From Treponema sp. (lineage in GTDB: Bacteria; Spirochaetota; Spirochaetia; Treponematales; Treponemataceae): a stretch of DNA of 64,000 nucleotides. Location of the stretch: contig JAEESZ010000004.1 of assembly GCA_016286535.1 (NCBI GenBank), positions 62,001-126,000 on the forward strand, given 5' to 3'. The notes beneath the pieces were generated by a model. It was not told where the DNA came from. It was given only the letters and a program-made list of their open reading frames with translations, and searched no databases. Below, in pieces: positions 35,531 through 43,200 of the stretch (positions within the stretch are counted from its first letter, which is position 1; every line of letters starts with the position of its first letter). Made by a program: the position numbers and the translations under genes.

Positions 35531-35558
35531 ATTATAATGCACATTTAAAATTAAACAA
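35531..35558 (-). promoter_or_regulatory. Promoter of the ankyrin gene, placed for a leaderless mRNA
   Basis: Minus strand: TTGTTT (35558-35553), 16-nt spacer, TATAAT (35536-35531). Exactly 6 nt separate the -10 from ATG 35524, so transcription should begin at the A of ATG. No SD is present. Confidence 0.62.
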
Positions 35559-35600
35559 GGAAATTAAAAAAAAATATTTTAAAAAAAAGAGGTTCACTTA

Positions 35601-35629
35601 TTGACACAAATGCTCATATTGTATATATT
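35601..35629 (+). promoter_or_regulatory. Promoter of tRNA-Phe
   Basis: TTGACA (35601-35606), 17-nt spacer, TATATT (35624-35629); the tRNA begins 13 nt later. Confidence 0.82.
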
Positions 35630-35641
35630 AATATTCATCAA

Positions 35642-35714
35642 GCCGCTGTAGCTCAGTTGGTAGAGCAATGGACTGAAAATCCATGTGTCGTTGGTTCGAT
35701 TCCAACCGGTGGCA
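35642..35714 (+). tRNA. tRNA-Phe (anticodon GAA)
   Basis: Acceptor GCCGCTG/CGGTGGC, D arm GCTCAGTTGGTAGAGC, anticodon stem ATGGA/TCCAT with loop CTGAAAA, T arm GTTGG-TTCGATT-CCAAC. Discriminator A; CCA is not encoded. A terminator follows at once. Confidence 0.95.
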
Positions 35715-35750
35715 AAAAAGATCGATTCGCAAGAGTCGGTCTTTTTTTTT
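35715..35750 (+). terminator. Intrinsic terminator of tRNA-Phe
   Basis: AAAAGATCGATTC, tetraloop GCAA, GAGTCGGTCTTTT, T run to 35750. The 13-14 bp stem uses two G:U pairs. murG starts 26 nt later. Confidence 0.85.
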
Positions 35751-35764
35751 ATGCCGTTTTTTGT

Positions 35765-35770
35765 TACAAT
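35765..35770 (+). promoter_or_regulatory. Candidate -10 of murG, placed for a leaderless mRNA
   Basis: TACAAT, exactly 6 nt before ATG 35777. The -35 position (about 35742-35747) falls in the T run of the tRNA-Phe terminator (TTTTTT). There is no SD before murG. Confidence 0.5.
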
Positions 35771-35776
35771 ATAAAT

Positions 35777-36940
35777 ATGAAATTAAATAACGAAATAATT
35801 GCCTTTACAGGCGGAGGAACCGGAGGTCATATTTATCCGGGCCTGGCTGTAGCTGACCAGCTTAAACTTCTTTGTAAATCAAAAAATCAGAATATAAAAA
35901 TTATATGGCTTGGCTGTTCAAAAGGAATGGACAGTAATATTGTTAGTAAAGCCATTGGACCAGATAATAAAGCAACTGCCGATAAATTTTATCCTATTCC
36001 TTCGGGAAAATTAAGAAGATATTTTTCTTTTAAAAACTTTACCGATCTTTTTAATATTGCAGCAGGCTTTTTTAAATCTTACCATGTGCTTCGTAAAAAT
36101 AAGCCTTGTGCGCTTTTTTCAAAAGGCGGTTTTGTAAGTGTGCCTCCCTGCATTGCAGCAAGATTATTAAAAATTCCGGTTTATACTCATGAATGCGATT
36201 TTACCTTAGGGCTTGCAAATAAAATTAATTTTAAATCTGCAAAAAAAATGTTTCTTTCTTACGAAGAAACTAAGAATTCGCTTTCTAGTCAGGACCAGAA
36301 AAGAGTTATTGTGACCGGAAATCCTATAAGACCGGTTTTTTATAATACAAATCCGTCAAAGGGACTGGAATTTGCAAAAGTTCCTTCTGACCATAAAAAG
36401 CCACTGCTTCTTGTTTTAGGCGGCTCTTCTGGTGCAAAACAGATAAATGAACTTGTTTATGAAAATCTTGATTTTTTATGTCAGAATTTTTATGTAGTTC
36501 ATCAGACTGGCCTTGTAAATGCAAATGAGGAAGAAGAAAATAAGCTTAAAGAAAAATATGATTCTTATAAACCTTTCCCATTTATTTATCAGGAAATGCC
36601 AGATCTACTTTCTTCTGCAGACCTTGTTCTTTCCAGGGCAGGTGCAAATTCTATCTGGGAAGCAGCAGTACTTCACAAACCTATGCTTTTAATTCCTTTA
36701 TGCGGTAACGGCACCAGAGGCGACCAGGTAGATAATTCAAAATATTTTGAAGAAAAGGGTGGAGCAGTGATGCTTTTAGGTAAAGATGCCTCTGCTCAAA
36801 AATTAAAGGAAGCCCTTGAAAAATTACTTGATGAAAAAGTAAGAAAAAATATGGAAGAGAATCTTATAAAGATAGTAGGGGATAATATTCCTGCTAAAAA
36901 AATTGCAGAAATTCTTTATGAAGAAATAGAGGAAAAATGA
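35777..36940 (+). CDS. murG: UDP-GlcNAc:lipid I N-acetylglucosaminyltransferase
   Basis: 387 aa. Makes lipid II at the inner face of the membrane. FTGGGTGGHIYPGLAVA is the first G loop, FSKGGFVSVPPCIAARLLKIPVYTHECD the acceptor site (E in place of the usual HExN context, HECDFTLG), VLGGSSGAKQINELV the C-domain donor loop and SRAGANSIWEAAVLHKPMLLIPL the UDP-binding block, with GDQVDNSKYF. I start at 35777: an earlier in-frame start runs through the tRNA and terminator. ATGA overlap with the next gene. Confidence 0.92.
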   Translation: MKLNNEIIAFTGGGTGGHIYPGLAVADQLKLLCKSKNQNIKIIWLGCSKGMDSNIVSKAIGPDNKATADKFYPIPSGKLRRYFSFKNFTDLFNIAAGFFKSYHVLRKNKPCALFSKGGFVSVPPCIAARLLKIPVYTHECDFTLGLANKINFKSAKKMFLSYEETKNSLSSQDQKRVIVTGNPIRPVFYNTNPSKGLEFAKVPSDHKKPLLLVLGGSSGAKQINELVYENLDFLCQNFYVVHQTGLVNANEEEENKLKEKYDSYKPFPFIYQEMPDLLSSADLVLSRAGANSIWEAAVLHKPMLLIPLCGNGTRGDQVDNSKYFEEKGGAVMLLGKDASAQKLKEALEKLLDEKVRKNMEENLIKIVGDNIPAKKIAEILYEEIEEK

Positions 36941-37371
36941 TGAAGTTTGTAACAGTAGATTTTGTATTCCTTTGTTTAATTCTTATTTGTGTCGTTATAA
37001 GCACAATCAGAGGCTTTATTTCTGAACTTTTTGGAAAGGCTTCCTGGATTATAGGATTAATTGCAGCTTTCATTTTATATGATGATTTTTCTCCTCTTTT
37101 TACAGGAATTGCAAACGGATTTCTGCGGGCCCTGGTTGCCTTTGTCATAATATTTATTGTTGTATTTATGATTTTTAAATTGCTGGAAATAATATTTTCA
37201 AAATTTGTAGAAAACGATATTTTAAGCAGTTTAAACAGAGCTCTGGGCTTTTTGCTTGGCTGTGGCGAAGGCCTTGCCCTTGTAAGTTTAATTGTTCATT
37301 TTTTAAACTGGCAGACCTGGTTTGAGGTAAAATACCTTGAAGGAAGTTTCTTCGCAGCATTATTAGGGTAA
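36937..37371 (+). CDS. CvpA family membrane protein
   Basis: 144 aa with four predicted TM helices: VDFVFLCLILICVVISTIRG, ASWIIGLIAAFILYD, LRALVAFVIIFIVVFMIFKLLEIIF (part) and GFLLGCGEGLALVSLIVHFL. The RGFISELFGK loop is typical of CvpA (colicin V production), a conserved inner-membrane protein of unclear function. ATGATG start overlaps the murG TGA; the next gene begins 3 nt after its stop, so this is an operon. Confidence 0.82.
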   Translation: MMKFVTVDFVFLCLILICVVISTIRGFISELFGKASWIIGLIAAFILYDDFSPLFTGIANGFLRALVAFVIIFIVVFMIFKLLEIIFSKFVENDILSSLNRALGFLLGCGEGLALVSLIVHFLNWQTWFEVKYLEGSFFAALLG

Positions 37372-37374
37372 AAT

Positions 37375-38607
37375 ATGTTTGAAAATTTGATTAAACAGGA
37401 TGCGGGTAAATTAATTTCTTCTGATATAAGAGCTGGAAAATTTCCGGGTGCAGTTTTATTTGCGGGTCCACAGTTTTCCGGAAAACTTACCGCAGCTCTT
37501 GAAACTGCAAGAGTTTTATCCTGTCAGAATGAAAAAAAAGGAGCCTGGTCCTGCGAATGTAATTCCTGTTTACAAAATAAGGCATTAACCTCGCAAAACC
37601 TTTTACTTTTAGGTCCAAGAGACTGCCTTTTAGAAATTTATAGTGCAAAAAAATATTTTATACAGGCTTTGAAAACATCTGCCCCATATATTCTGGCAGC
37701 AAGATATTTTTATATAAGAAGCGTAAGAAAACTTACACTGCGATTTAATTCTATACTTTGGAAGGGGGATTCCAGTCTTAATAAAATCTCTGCCATCATA
37801 GAAGAGTTAAATGAAGAAATAGAAAAAATCGATTTAAGCAGACAGTTAAATAATATTGAAGAAATTGAAAAATCCTGCGAAAAAATAGACGATTTTTGTA
37901 AAAAACTTGATAATGAACTTTATAATTCCATACCTGTAAGTCAGATCAGGAATATGGAAGAATGGGCTTACATAAAAAGCGAAAACGGCAAAAAAACAAT
38001 CATCCTTGAAAATGCAGAAAAAATGCAGGCAAGTGTAAGAAATGCCCTTTTAAAAATTCTTGAAGAGCCTCCACGCGACTGTATTTTTATTCTTCTTACA
38101 AATAACAGAAATGCAGTAATGCAGACAATACTTTCAAGAGTTCGAACCTATAATTTCAGCGACCGAAGTATAGAAGATCAGAAAGATGTTATAAGCAGAA
38201 TTTTACATACAGATTATTCCGGCTCAATAAAAGATTATCTTTTGACCTTCCTGCCGGTAAAACCTGAAGTTTTACAGGCTCAGGCTCAATATTTTATAAA
38301 GGAAATTGCCTCAAAAAATATTCCTGATATTTCTCAACTTGTAAAAAAATGCGAAAACTTTATTCCAAGAGTAGAATTAAAACTTTTTTTAAATTTTATT
38401 GCCCTGGAAATAAAGAATCTTCAGAAAAATCAGCCGGGCTGCGAAGCTATAGCACAGACCATGACCTTTTTACAAAAATGCTATGACAACGTGACCCTTT
38501 ATAATCTTACTCCTCTTTCTTCATTAGAAATTCTTTTAAGAGATTTATCAATGATAAATATACAAAATAATGGAGTTTTAGCGCAATATTATGAGAGCAT
38601 ACTATAA
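37375..38607 (+). CDS. holB: DNA polymerase III delta'-like clamp-loader subunit
   Basis: 410 aa. AAA+ fold with a variant Walker A GPQFSGKLTAA, a Cys-rich zinc module (SCQNEKKGAWSCECNSCLQ), an extra helical insertion (about residues 85-190), KTIILENAEKMQASVRNALLKILEEPPRDC-type clamp-loader core with ILLTNN and sensor ILSRVRTYNF. The longer zinc/insert architecture is divergent from E. coli HolB. The 3' end overlaps the histidine kinase by 17 nt. Role: loading the sliding clamp at replication forks. Confidence 0.8.
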   Translation: MFENLIKQDAGKLISSDIRAGKFPGAVLFAGPQFSGKLTAALETARVLSCQNEKKGAWSCECNSCLQNKALTSQNLLLLGPRDCLLEIYSAKKYFIQALKTSAPYILAARYFYIRSVRKLTLRFNSILWKGDSSLNKISAIIEELNEEIEKIDLSRQLNNIEEIEKSCEKIDDFCKKLDNELYNSIPVSQIRNMEEWAYIKSENGKKTIILENAEKMQASVRNALLKILEEPPRDCIFILLTNNRNAVMQTILSRVRTYNFSDRSIEDQKDVISRILHTDYSGSIKDYLLTFLPVKPEVLQAQAQYFIKEIASKNIPDISQLVKKCENFIPRVELKLFLNFIALEIKNLQKNQPGCEAIAQTMTFLQKCYDNVTLYNLTPLSSLEILLRDLSMINIQNNGVLAQYYESIL

Positions 38608-39802
38608 AAAGGTAAGTTTAAAGGCTCAAAAGCTTGAAAAAGAGCAGTTATTAAATCTTATAGATGATATTGTTCAGGAAAATGACAATCTTTATTCCAT
38701 TTTTGACTCTATAAGTGCAGGAATTCTGATTATTTCCAATGATTTTTATCTAAAGCAGTCCAATTCCATTGCTGAAAGCAGATTAAAATTCAACTGCCAC
38801 CTGGATGATCCAAGAAGTTCCCAGCAGCAGCTGTGGGATATAATTGAAGATGCTGAAATTGCGGATTTTTTCAAAAAGTGTTATTCAAAGTCGATTACAA
38901 ACTGTAATGAAGATTTTTCTATTGTAACAGAAGGCGGTTCTGTAAGATTTATTACAATCACAATGACCCCACTTATGAATGCAAGTAAAACCACCGGCAG
39001 AATTATTATAATACGTGATGTTACCGATAAAAAAAATCAGGAAATTCTTGTTCACCGTATGGAAAATATGGCCGGACTTACAAATCTTGCAGCCGGTATG
39101 GCTCATGATATAAAAAATCCACTTGGAGCCATTTCAATTCACATTCAGCTTATACAAAAGGCCCTCGAAAAAGCCAGAAAAAATGACAATATCCTTCCTG
39201 AAAAAAAGTTTGTTGAAGACCATATAAACGTCGTAAATGACGAAATTGATTATTTAAACAGACTTGTTATGGATTTTCTTTTTGCCGTAAGACCAGTTAA
39301 TGCAAATCTGGAGTTAAAATCTCCATCAACTGTAATTAATTCTGTTGTCAATTTTATAAGTCCGGAATTTTCTGATTACGGTTTTACAGTTTCCTTTGAA
39401 GATTTGTCTGATAATCAGAAGATTATGATTGATGAAAAGCTTTTTAAGGATGTAATTTTAAATTTTGCTACAAATTCACTGAGTGCCTTAAAATCACAAA
39501 AAGAAAATTCAGCAGATGATTACCAGGGAATATTTAAAATTGTTTCTCAGATAAGCGACAATAAAATGATTTTAAGAATTTTTGACAACGGCTGCGGTAT
39601 GAGTCCGGAAACTGTTTCAAAAGTTTTTGAGCCATATTTTACAACAAAGTCAAATGGAACAGGCCTTGGCATGACTACTGTTTATAAAATCATAAAAGAA
39701 TTCTCGGGAGAAATTTCTGTTGATTCTTCTTTAGGCCAGGGCTCCTGCTTTACAATAAAATTCCCTCTGCATCTGCGCGAAAAACTTGCAATTAACAACT
39801 AA
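38591..39802 (+). CDS. PAS-domain histidine kinase (AtoS/NtrB-like)
   Basis: 403 aa, cytoplasmic: no TM segment. N-terminal coiled coil, PAS domain (SIFDSISAGILIISNDFYLKQSN, about residues 35-145, ending in IIIIRDVTDKK), H-box with phospho-His in GMAHDIKNPLGAISIH, N box NFATNSLSALK, G1 DNGCGMSP, F FEPYFTTK, G2 GTGLGM. Next gene is its cognate sigma-54 activator 18 nt later. T. pallidum has a comparable AtoS/AtoC pair. Input signal unknown. Confidence 0.9.
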   Translation: MRAYYKKVSLKAQKLEKEQLLNLIDDIVQENDNLYSIFDSISAGILIISNDFYLKQSNSIAESRLKFNCHLDDPRSSQQQLWDIIEDAEIADFFKKCYSKSITNCNEDFSIVTEGGSVRFITITMTPLMNASKTTGRIIIIRDVTDKKNQEILVHRMENMAGLTNLAAGMAHDIKNPLGAISIHIQLIQKALEKARKNDNILPEKKFVEDHINVVNDEIDYLNRLVMDFLFAVRPVNANLELKSPSTVINSVVNFISPEFSDYGFTVSFEDLSDNQKIMIDEKLFKDVILNFATNSLSALKSQKENSADDYQGIFKIVSQISDNKMILRIFDNGCGMSPETVSKVFEPYFTTKSNGTGLGMTTVYKIIKEFSGEISVDSSLGQGSCFTIKFPLHLREKLAINN

Positions 39803-39820
39803 TATAATTAGGATTTTTAT

Positions 39821-41155
39821 ATGACTATTTTAACAATTGATGATGAAGAAAATATACGAAACGGACTTGCCGACAATTTTGAACTTGAAGGTTATGATGT
39901 TTTAAAAGCTGCTAATGGTAAGGAAGGACTTAAGCTTATTGCCCAGGGAAATGTAGATCTTGTAATTACAGATTTACGAATGGACGGAATGAGTGGAGAG
40001 GAAGTTGTAAGACATGTTACAACAGAAAACCCGGGAATTCCGATTATTGTTCTGACCGGGCACGGAAGTATTGATGATGCTACTGCCGCAATAAAAGCTG
40101 GTGCCTTTGATTTTCTTACAAAGCCCCTTGATCTTGATCACTTAAACTTAATTGTTAAAAATGCTCTTAAAGGAAAAATCCAGGCTGAACAGATTAAGGA
40201 ACTGCAGCAGAAATTAAAGTCAGATTCTGATGATTTGATGGTTGGTAAAAGTGCCGAATTAAACAAGGTAAGAAATCTTATTCACAAGGCAGCACCTTCC
40301 AGAGCCAACGTATTAATTACAGGCGAGAGCGGAGTTGGTAAGGAACTGGTTGCAAAAGAAATTCATCAGCAGTCAAACAGAAAAGACATGCCTTTTATAG
40401 TTGTGCATCTGGCAGCTATGTCAGAGACCCTGCTGGAAAGTGAATTATTTGGTTACGAAAAAGGAGCTTTTACAGGAGCAGAAACAAGTCATAAAGGTCA
40501 CTTTGAAAGGGCCAATGGCGGAACTATTTTCCTTGATGAAATTGGTGAAATTAATCAGGCTACCCAGGTAAAGCTTTTGAGGGTTTTACAGGAAAGAAAA
40601 TTTGAAAGGGTAGGCGGCGAAAAAGATATTGATGTTGATGTAAGAGTAGTAGCTGCTACAAATAAAAATCTTGAAGAAGAAGTAAAAAAAGGAAACTTCA
40701 GGGAAGATTTATTTTACAGATTAAATGTCGTAAGAATTCAGATGCCAAGTTTAAGAGAAAGGAAGGATGATATTCCTTTACTTATGCATGCTTTTTTAAA
40801 AGAATTTGCTGCAGAAAATAATAAAGAAATTAAGGGCTTCGATTCTAAATCCAAAGCTGCAATGTTAAAATATTCATGGCCAGGAAATATCAGGGAATTA
40901 AGAAACTGTGTGGAAAGTGCAGTGGTAATGTGTACAGAAAACGAAATCAAACTGGAAGATTTACCACCTGTTTTACAGCAGAGTTCAAATGAAAAAACAA
41001 TACAGATTCCTCTTGGAATTACACTGGAAGAAGCAGAGACAATTATTATAAATGAAAACCTTGCTTACAATAATGGAAACAAGTCCAAAACAGCGGAGAT
41101 TCTTGGGATTGGAAGGAAGACCCTGCACCGTAAGTTAGGCGAGACTGAAGAATAA
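39821..41155 (+). CDS. Sigma-54-dependent NtrC-family response regulator (AtoC-like)
   Basis: 444 aa. Receiver domain with DDEE acidic pocket, phospho-Asp in VITDLRMDG and Lys in FLTKPLD. AAA+ domain: Walker A GESGVGKE, the sigma-54-binding GAFTGA loop (YEKGAFTGAETS), Walker B GGTIFLDEIGEI, VGGEKDIDVDVRVVAATNK, FREDLFYRLNV, SWPGNIRELRN. C-terminal Fis-type HTH (NKSKTAEILGIGRKTLHRKL). It activates sigma-54 promoters on phosphorylation by the kinase. No sigma-54 promoter (GG-N10-GC) was noted nearby. Confidence 0.93.
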   Translation: MTILTIDDEENIRNGLADNFELEGYDVLKAANGKEGLKLIAQGNVDLVITDLRMDGMSGEEVVRHVTTENPGIPIIVLTGHGSIDDATAAIKAGAFDFLTKPLDLDHLNLIVKNALKGKIQAEQIKELQQKLKSDSDDLMVGKSAELNKVRNLIHKAAPSRANVLITGESGVGKELVAKEIHQQSNRKDMPFIVVHLAAMSETLLESELFGYEKGAFTGAETSHKGHFERANGGTIFLDEIGEINQATQVKLLRVLQERKFERVGGEKDIDVDVRVVAATNKNLEEEVKKGNFREDLFYRLNVVRIQMPSLRERKDDIPLLMHAFLKEFAAENNKEIKGFDSKSKAAMLKYSWPGNIRELRNCVESAVVMCTENEIKLEDLPPVLQQSSNEKTIQIPLGITLEEAETIIINENLAYNNGNKSKTAEILGIGRKTLHRKLGETEE

Positions 41156-41168
41156 AGTGTATAAAAAT

Positions 41169-41192
41169 TAATACAGTGATTGTACTGTATTA
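41169..41192 (+). terminator. Inverted repeat after the response regulator
   Basis: TAATACAGT (41169-41177), loop GATTGT, ACTGTATTA (41184-41192), 9 perfect bp, then TAATTT. The T tract is poor; it may be a weak terminator between convergent genes or a binding site. Confidence 0.5.
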
Positions 41193-41237
41193 TAATTTAG
41201 ACATACGAGACTCTGTATAAAAAATCATACAAATTCT

Positions 41238-41714
41238 TTATTTTAACCAGTTTTTAAGCGTATTATAAGAGGCCTGTAAATCATTTATCTGTCTATTATT
41301 TAATACAACCTGAGAGTCTTGTATAGTATTTTTGGTATCAGGATGAGTCTTTTTTACCATTTTGTGATACTGCCGGGTAAGTTCTTTTTCGGTAAATGGG
41401 TACGCTATATTTAGTGTACCCATAGCTTTTAGTATATAGTCCGGTATATGCATATTTTCTGTATAATTATGCATTTTTATTACCTGAGCAGTAGCTTTTT
41501 CTTCTTTTTTTCTAAAAAATGATGAATATGATATCTTTTCTTTTTTGCTTTCCTCTTTTTTTTCTTTATCTAAAGAGGATTCTCGGAAGGATTCTTCATT
41601 TTGATTAGTTTCTGCTTCTGAATTTTCTTTTTTTTCTTTCTTCTGGGGAATCTCACCCTTTTCCAGGGCTTCGTTTAATAAGTTTCCAAGTTTTTCAAAG
41701 TAATCTGACGTAAT
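41238..41714 (-). CDS. J-domain (DnaJ-like) protein, probable non-AUG start
   Basis: C-terminal J domain: helix II ELTRQYHKMVKKTHPDT with the HPD motif that stimulates DnaK, then QVVLNNRQINDLQASYNTLKNWL. The first in-frame ATG is 41474 (78 aa). The frame stays open for 79 more codons upstream, to ATT 41714/ACG 41711, with coding-like Lys/Glu-rich sequence (SDYFEKLGNLLNEALEKGEI, then KEKKEESKKEK). The stop TGA lies just before and an SD GAGG (complement of 41719-41722) sits 4 nt from ATT and 7 nt from ACG. There is no ATG, GTG or TTG in that stretch. The full product would be about 157 aa. Confidence 0.7.
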   Translation of the reverse strand: MTSDYFEKLGNLLNEALEKGEIPQKKEKKENSEAETNQNEESFRESSLDKEKKEESKKEKISYSSFFRKKEEKATAQVIKMHNYTENMHIPDYILKAMGTLNIAYPFTEKELTRQYHKMVKKTHPDTKNTIQDSQVVLNNRQINDLQASYNTLKNWLK

Positions 41715-41722
41715 TTTTCCTC

Positions 41723-41763
41723 AAAAAAAATGCTGCCCAAAGATTCTTATTCTTCAGGCAGCA
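41723..41763 (-). terminator. Intrinsic terminator of glgC
   Basis: On the minus strand TGCTGCC, 19-nt loop, GGCAGCA, then eight T (41730-41723). The T run abuts the SD of the J-domain gene. Confidence 0.88.
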
Positions 41764-41782
41764 TGTATGTTTTAATATTTAA

Positions 41783-43075
41783 TTAGATTATAGTTCCCGG
41801 AGGAATAACAGCTCCTTTTCTTATAACTATAATGCCATCTGCACTGTAGAATGAACCATGATCACCGTCTTCGTATTTTTTGCCGCTTATACCAATCTGG
41901 CAGTTATTTCCGATTTTTGCATTCTTATCGATGATTGTATTGGCAATTTTGCAGTTTTTACCAATACCTGTACATGGTATTTCTTTCTTTTTGTTCTGCT
42001 GCTTTTCGTTTTCATCATCATAATAGTCAGCACCCATCATGATTACGCCGTCAAGTTCACTTCCGTCTTCAATAATTGATCTTACACCAATTACAGACTT
42101 GTTTAATTTACAGTTTGTAATAATACAACCTTCAGAAGTTAATGAACTTGTAATATCAGCCTTGTTGATTTTTGAAGGTGGAAGATTACGCATATGAGTG
42201 TAAATAGGATTTGTATTGCCGTAGAAATCGAAGGCAGGGTAAGGCTCTGTAAGGGCAATGTTTGCTTCGTAGAAGCTTCTGATTGTTCCAATGTCTTCCC
42301 AGTAGCCGTCAAATACATAAGAGCAGATTTTCTTTTTACCGATTGCTAAAGGTAAAATTTCTTTACCAAAGTCAGTGTATTTTTCGTTTTCGCCTAAAAG
42401 GCATTCTTCCATTGTGTCTGCATTGAAAATATAAATACCCATAGAGGCAAGGAATTCTTTTTCTGGAGGGAGGGCTCCTCTTGCTTCTGCAGGAATTTTC
42501 CATGATGAAATGTCCAGATCTGGCTTTGGTTTTTCCATAAATTCTTTTACGCAGGAATTTTCATCAATTTTCATAATACCAAAGCCTGAAGCATCTCTTC
42601 TGTTTACGGCTGTGGTTGCAATTGTAATTTCTGCCCCGGATTTAATATGAGCTTCCATAAAATCCCTTAAATCCATCTTATAAAGCTGGTCTCCGGAAAG
42701 AATTACGTAATGAGTTGGTTTTTGTGATTTAAAATGTATAAAGTTTTTTCTTACAGCATCAGCAGTACCTTCATACCAGCCGCTGTGTTCCAGTGTCTGT
42801 TCAGCAGCAAGAATCTCTACGAAACCACCTGAGAAACGGTCAAAGTTGTATGAATTTGTGATGTGAAGATGAAGTGAGGCTGAATTGAACTGGGTCAAAA
42901 GATAAATCTTTTTGTATCCTGAATTTATACAGTTTGAAAGTGGAATATCTACAATGCGGTATTTACCACCAAAAGATACAGCAGGTTTTGATCTTTCCTT
43001 TGTAAGTGGGTAAAGACGAGTTCCTTTTCCGCCGCCTAAAATTATTGCAAGTACTCTTGGTTCTTCATGTGCCAT
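41783..43075 (-). CDS. glgC: Glucose-1-phosphate adenylyltransferase
   Basis: 430 aa. Makes ADP-glucose for glycogen synthesis. GGGKGTRLYPLTKERSKPAVSFGGKYRIVD is the substrate loop landmark (residues about 14-43), SGDQLYKMDLRDF and FMEKPKPD are pyrophosphorylase blocks, SMGIYIFNADTM and YVFDGYWEDIGTI follow, and a C-terminal left-handed beta-helix (NCKIANTIIDKNAKIGNNCQI) completes it. Strong SD (AAGGAG). The promoter and palindrome upstream are listed separately. No other glg genes are in the window. Confidence 0.95.
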   Translation of the reverse strand: MAHEEPRVLAIILGGGKGTRLYPLTKERSKPAVSFGGKYRIVDIPLSNCINSGYKKIYLLTQFNSASLHLHITNSYNFDRFSGGFVEILAAEQTLEHSGWYEGTADAVRKNFIHFKSQKPTHYVILSGDQLYKMDLRDFMEAHIKSGAEITIATTAVNRRDASGFGIMKIDENSCVKEFMEKPKPDLDISSWKIPAEARGALPPEKEFLASMGIYIFNADTMEECLLGENEKYTDFGKEILPLAIGKKKICSYVFDGYWEDIGTIRSFYEANIALTEPYPAFDFYGNTNPIYTHMRNLPPSKINKADITSSLTSEGCIITNCKLNKSVIGVRSIIEDGSELDGVIMMGADYYDDENEKQQNKKKEIPCTGIGKNCKIANTIIDKNAKIGNNCQIGISGKKYEDGDHGSFYSADGIIVIRKGAVIPPGTII

Positions 43076-43096
43076 AAGTTATGTCTCCTTTTTTTT

Positions 43097-43135
43097 CTTA
43101 TAAATAATTATAAGTCCGAATATTCTCTTTTGCAA
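43097..43135 (-). promoter_or_regulatory. glgC promoter with palindrome over the -10
   Basis: Minus strand: TTGCAA (43135-43130), 17-nt spacer, TATAAT (43112-43107). A perfect palindrome CTTATAA-ATAA-TTATAAG (43097-43114) covers the -10 and start region, as an operator would. The repressor is not known. Confidence 0.65.
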
Positions 43136-43154
43136 ATAATTTGAATTAAAAATC

Positions 43155-43200
43155 CGGCCGCGGAATCTGCGTAGAAAAACGGCCGCCGAATCTGCATTAC
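43155..43200. repeat. Imperfect direct repeat, possible feoAB terminator
   Basis: Two copies of CGGCCG followed by C/CC-GAATCTGC (starting 43155 and 43180), in a GC-rich island unlike its AT-rich surroundings. Because CGGCCG is self-complementary, the two copies can pair; on the minus strand the second is followed by GATTTTT, so it may end feoAB transcription. The right copy abuts the feoB stop. Confidence 0.5.

Noticed and set aside
35657..35776. Extended N-terminus of MurG
   Set aside because: Reads through tRNA-Phe and terminator; MurG homology begins just after ATG 35777.
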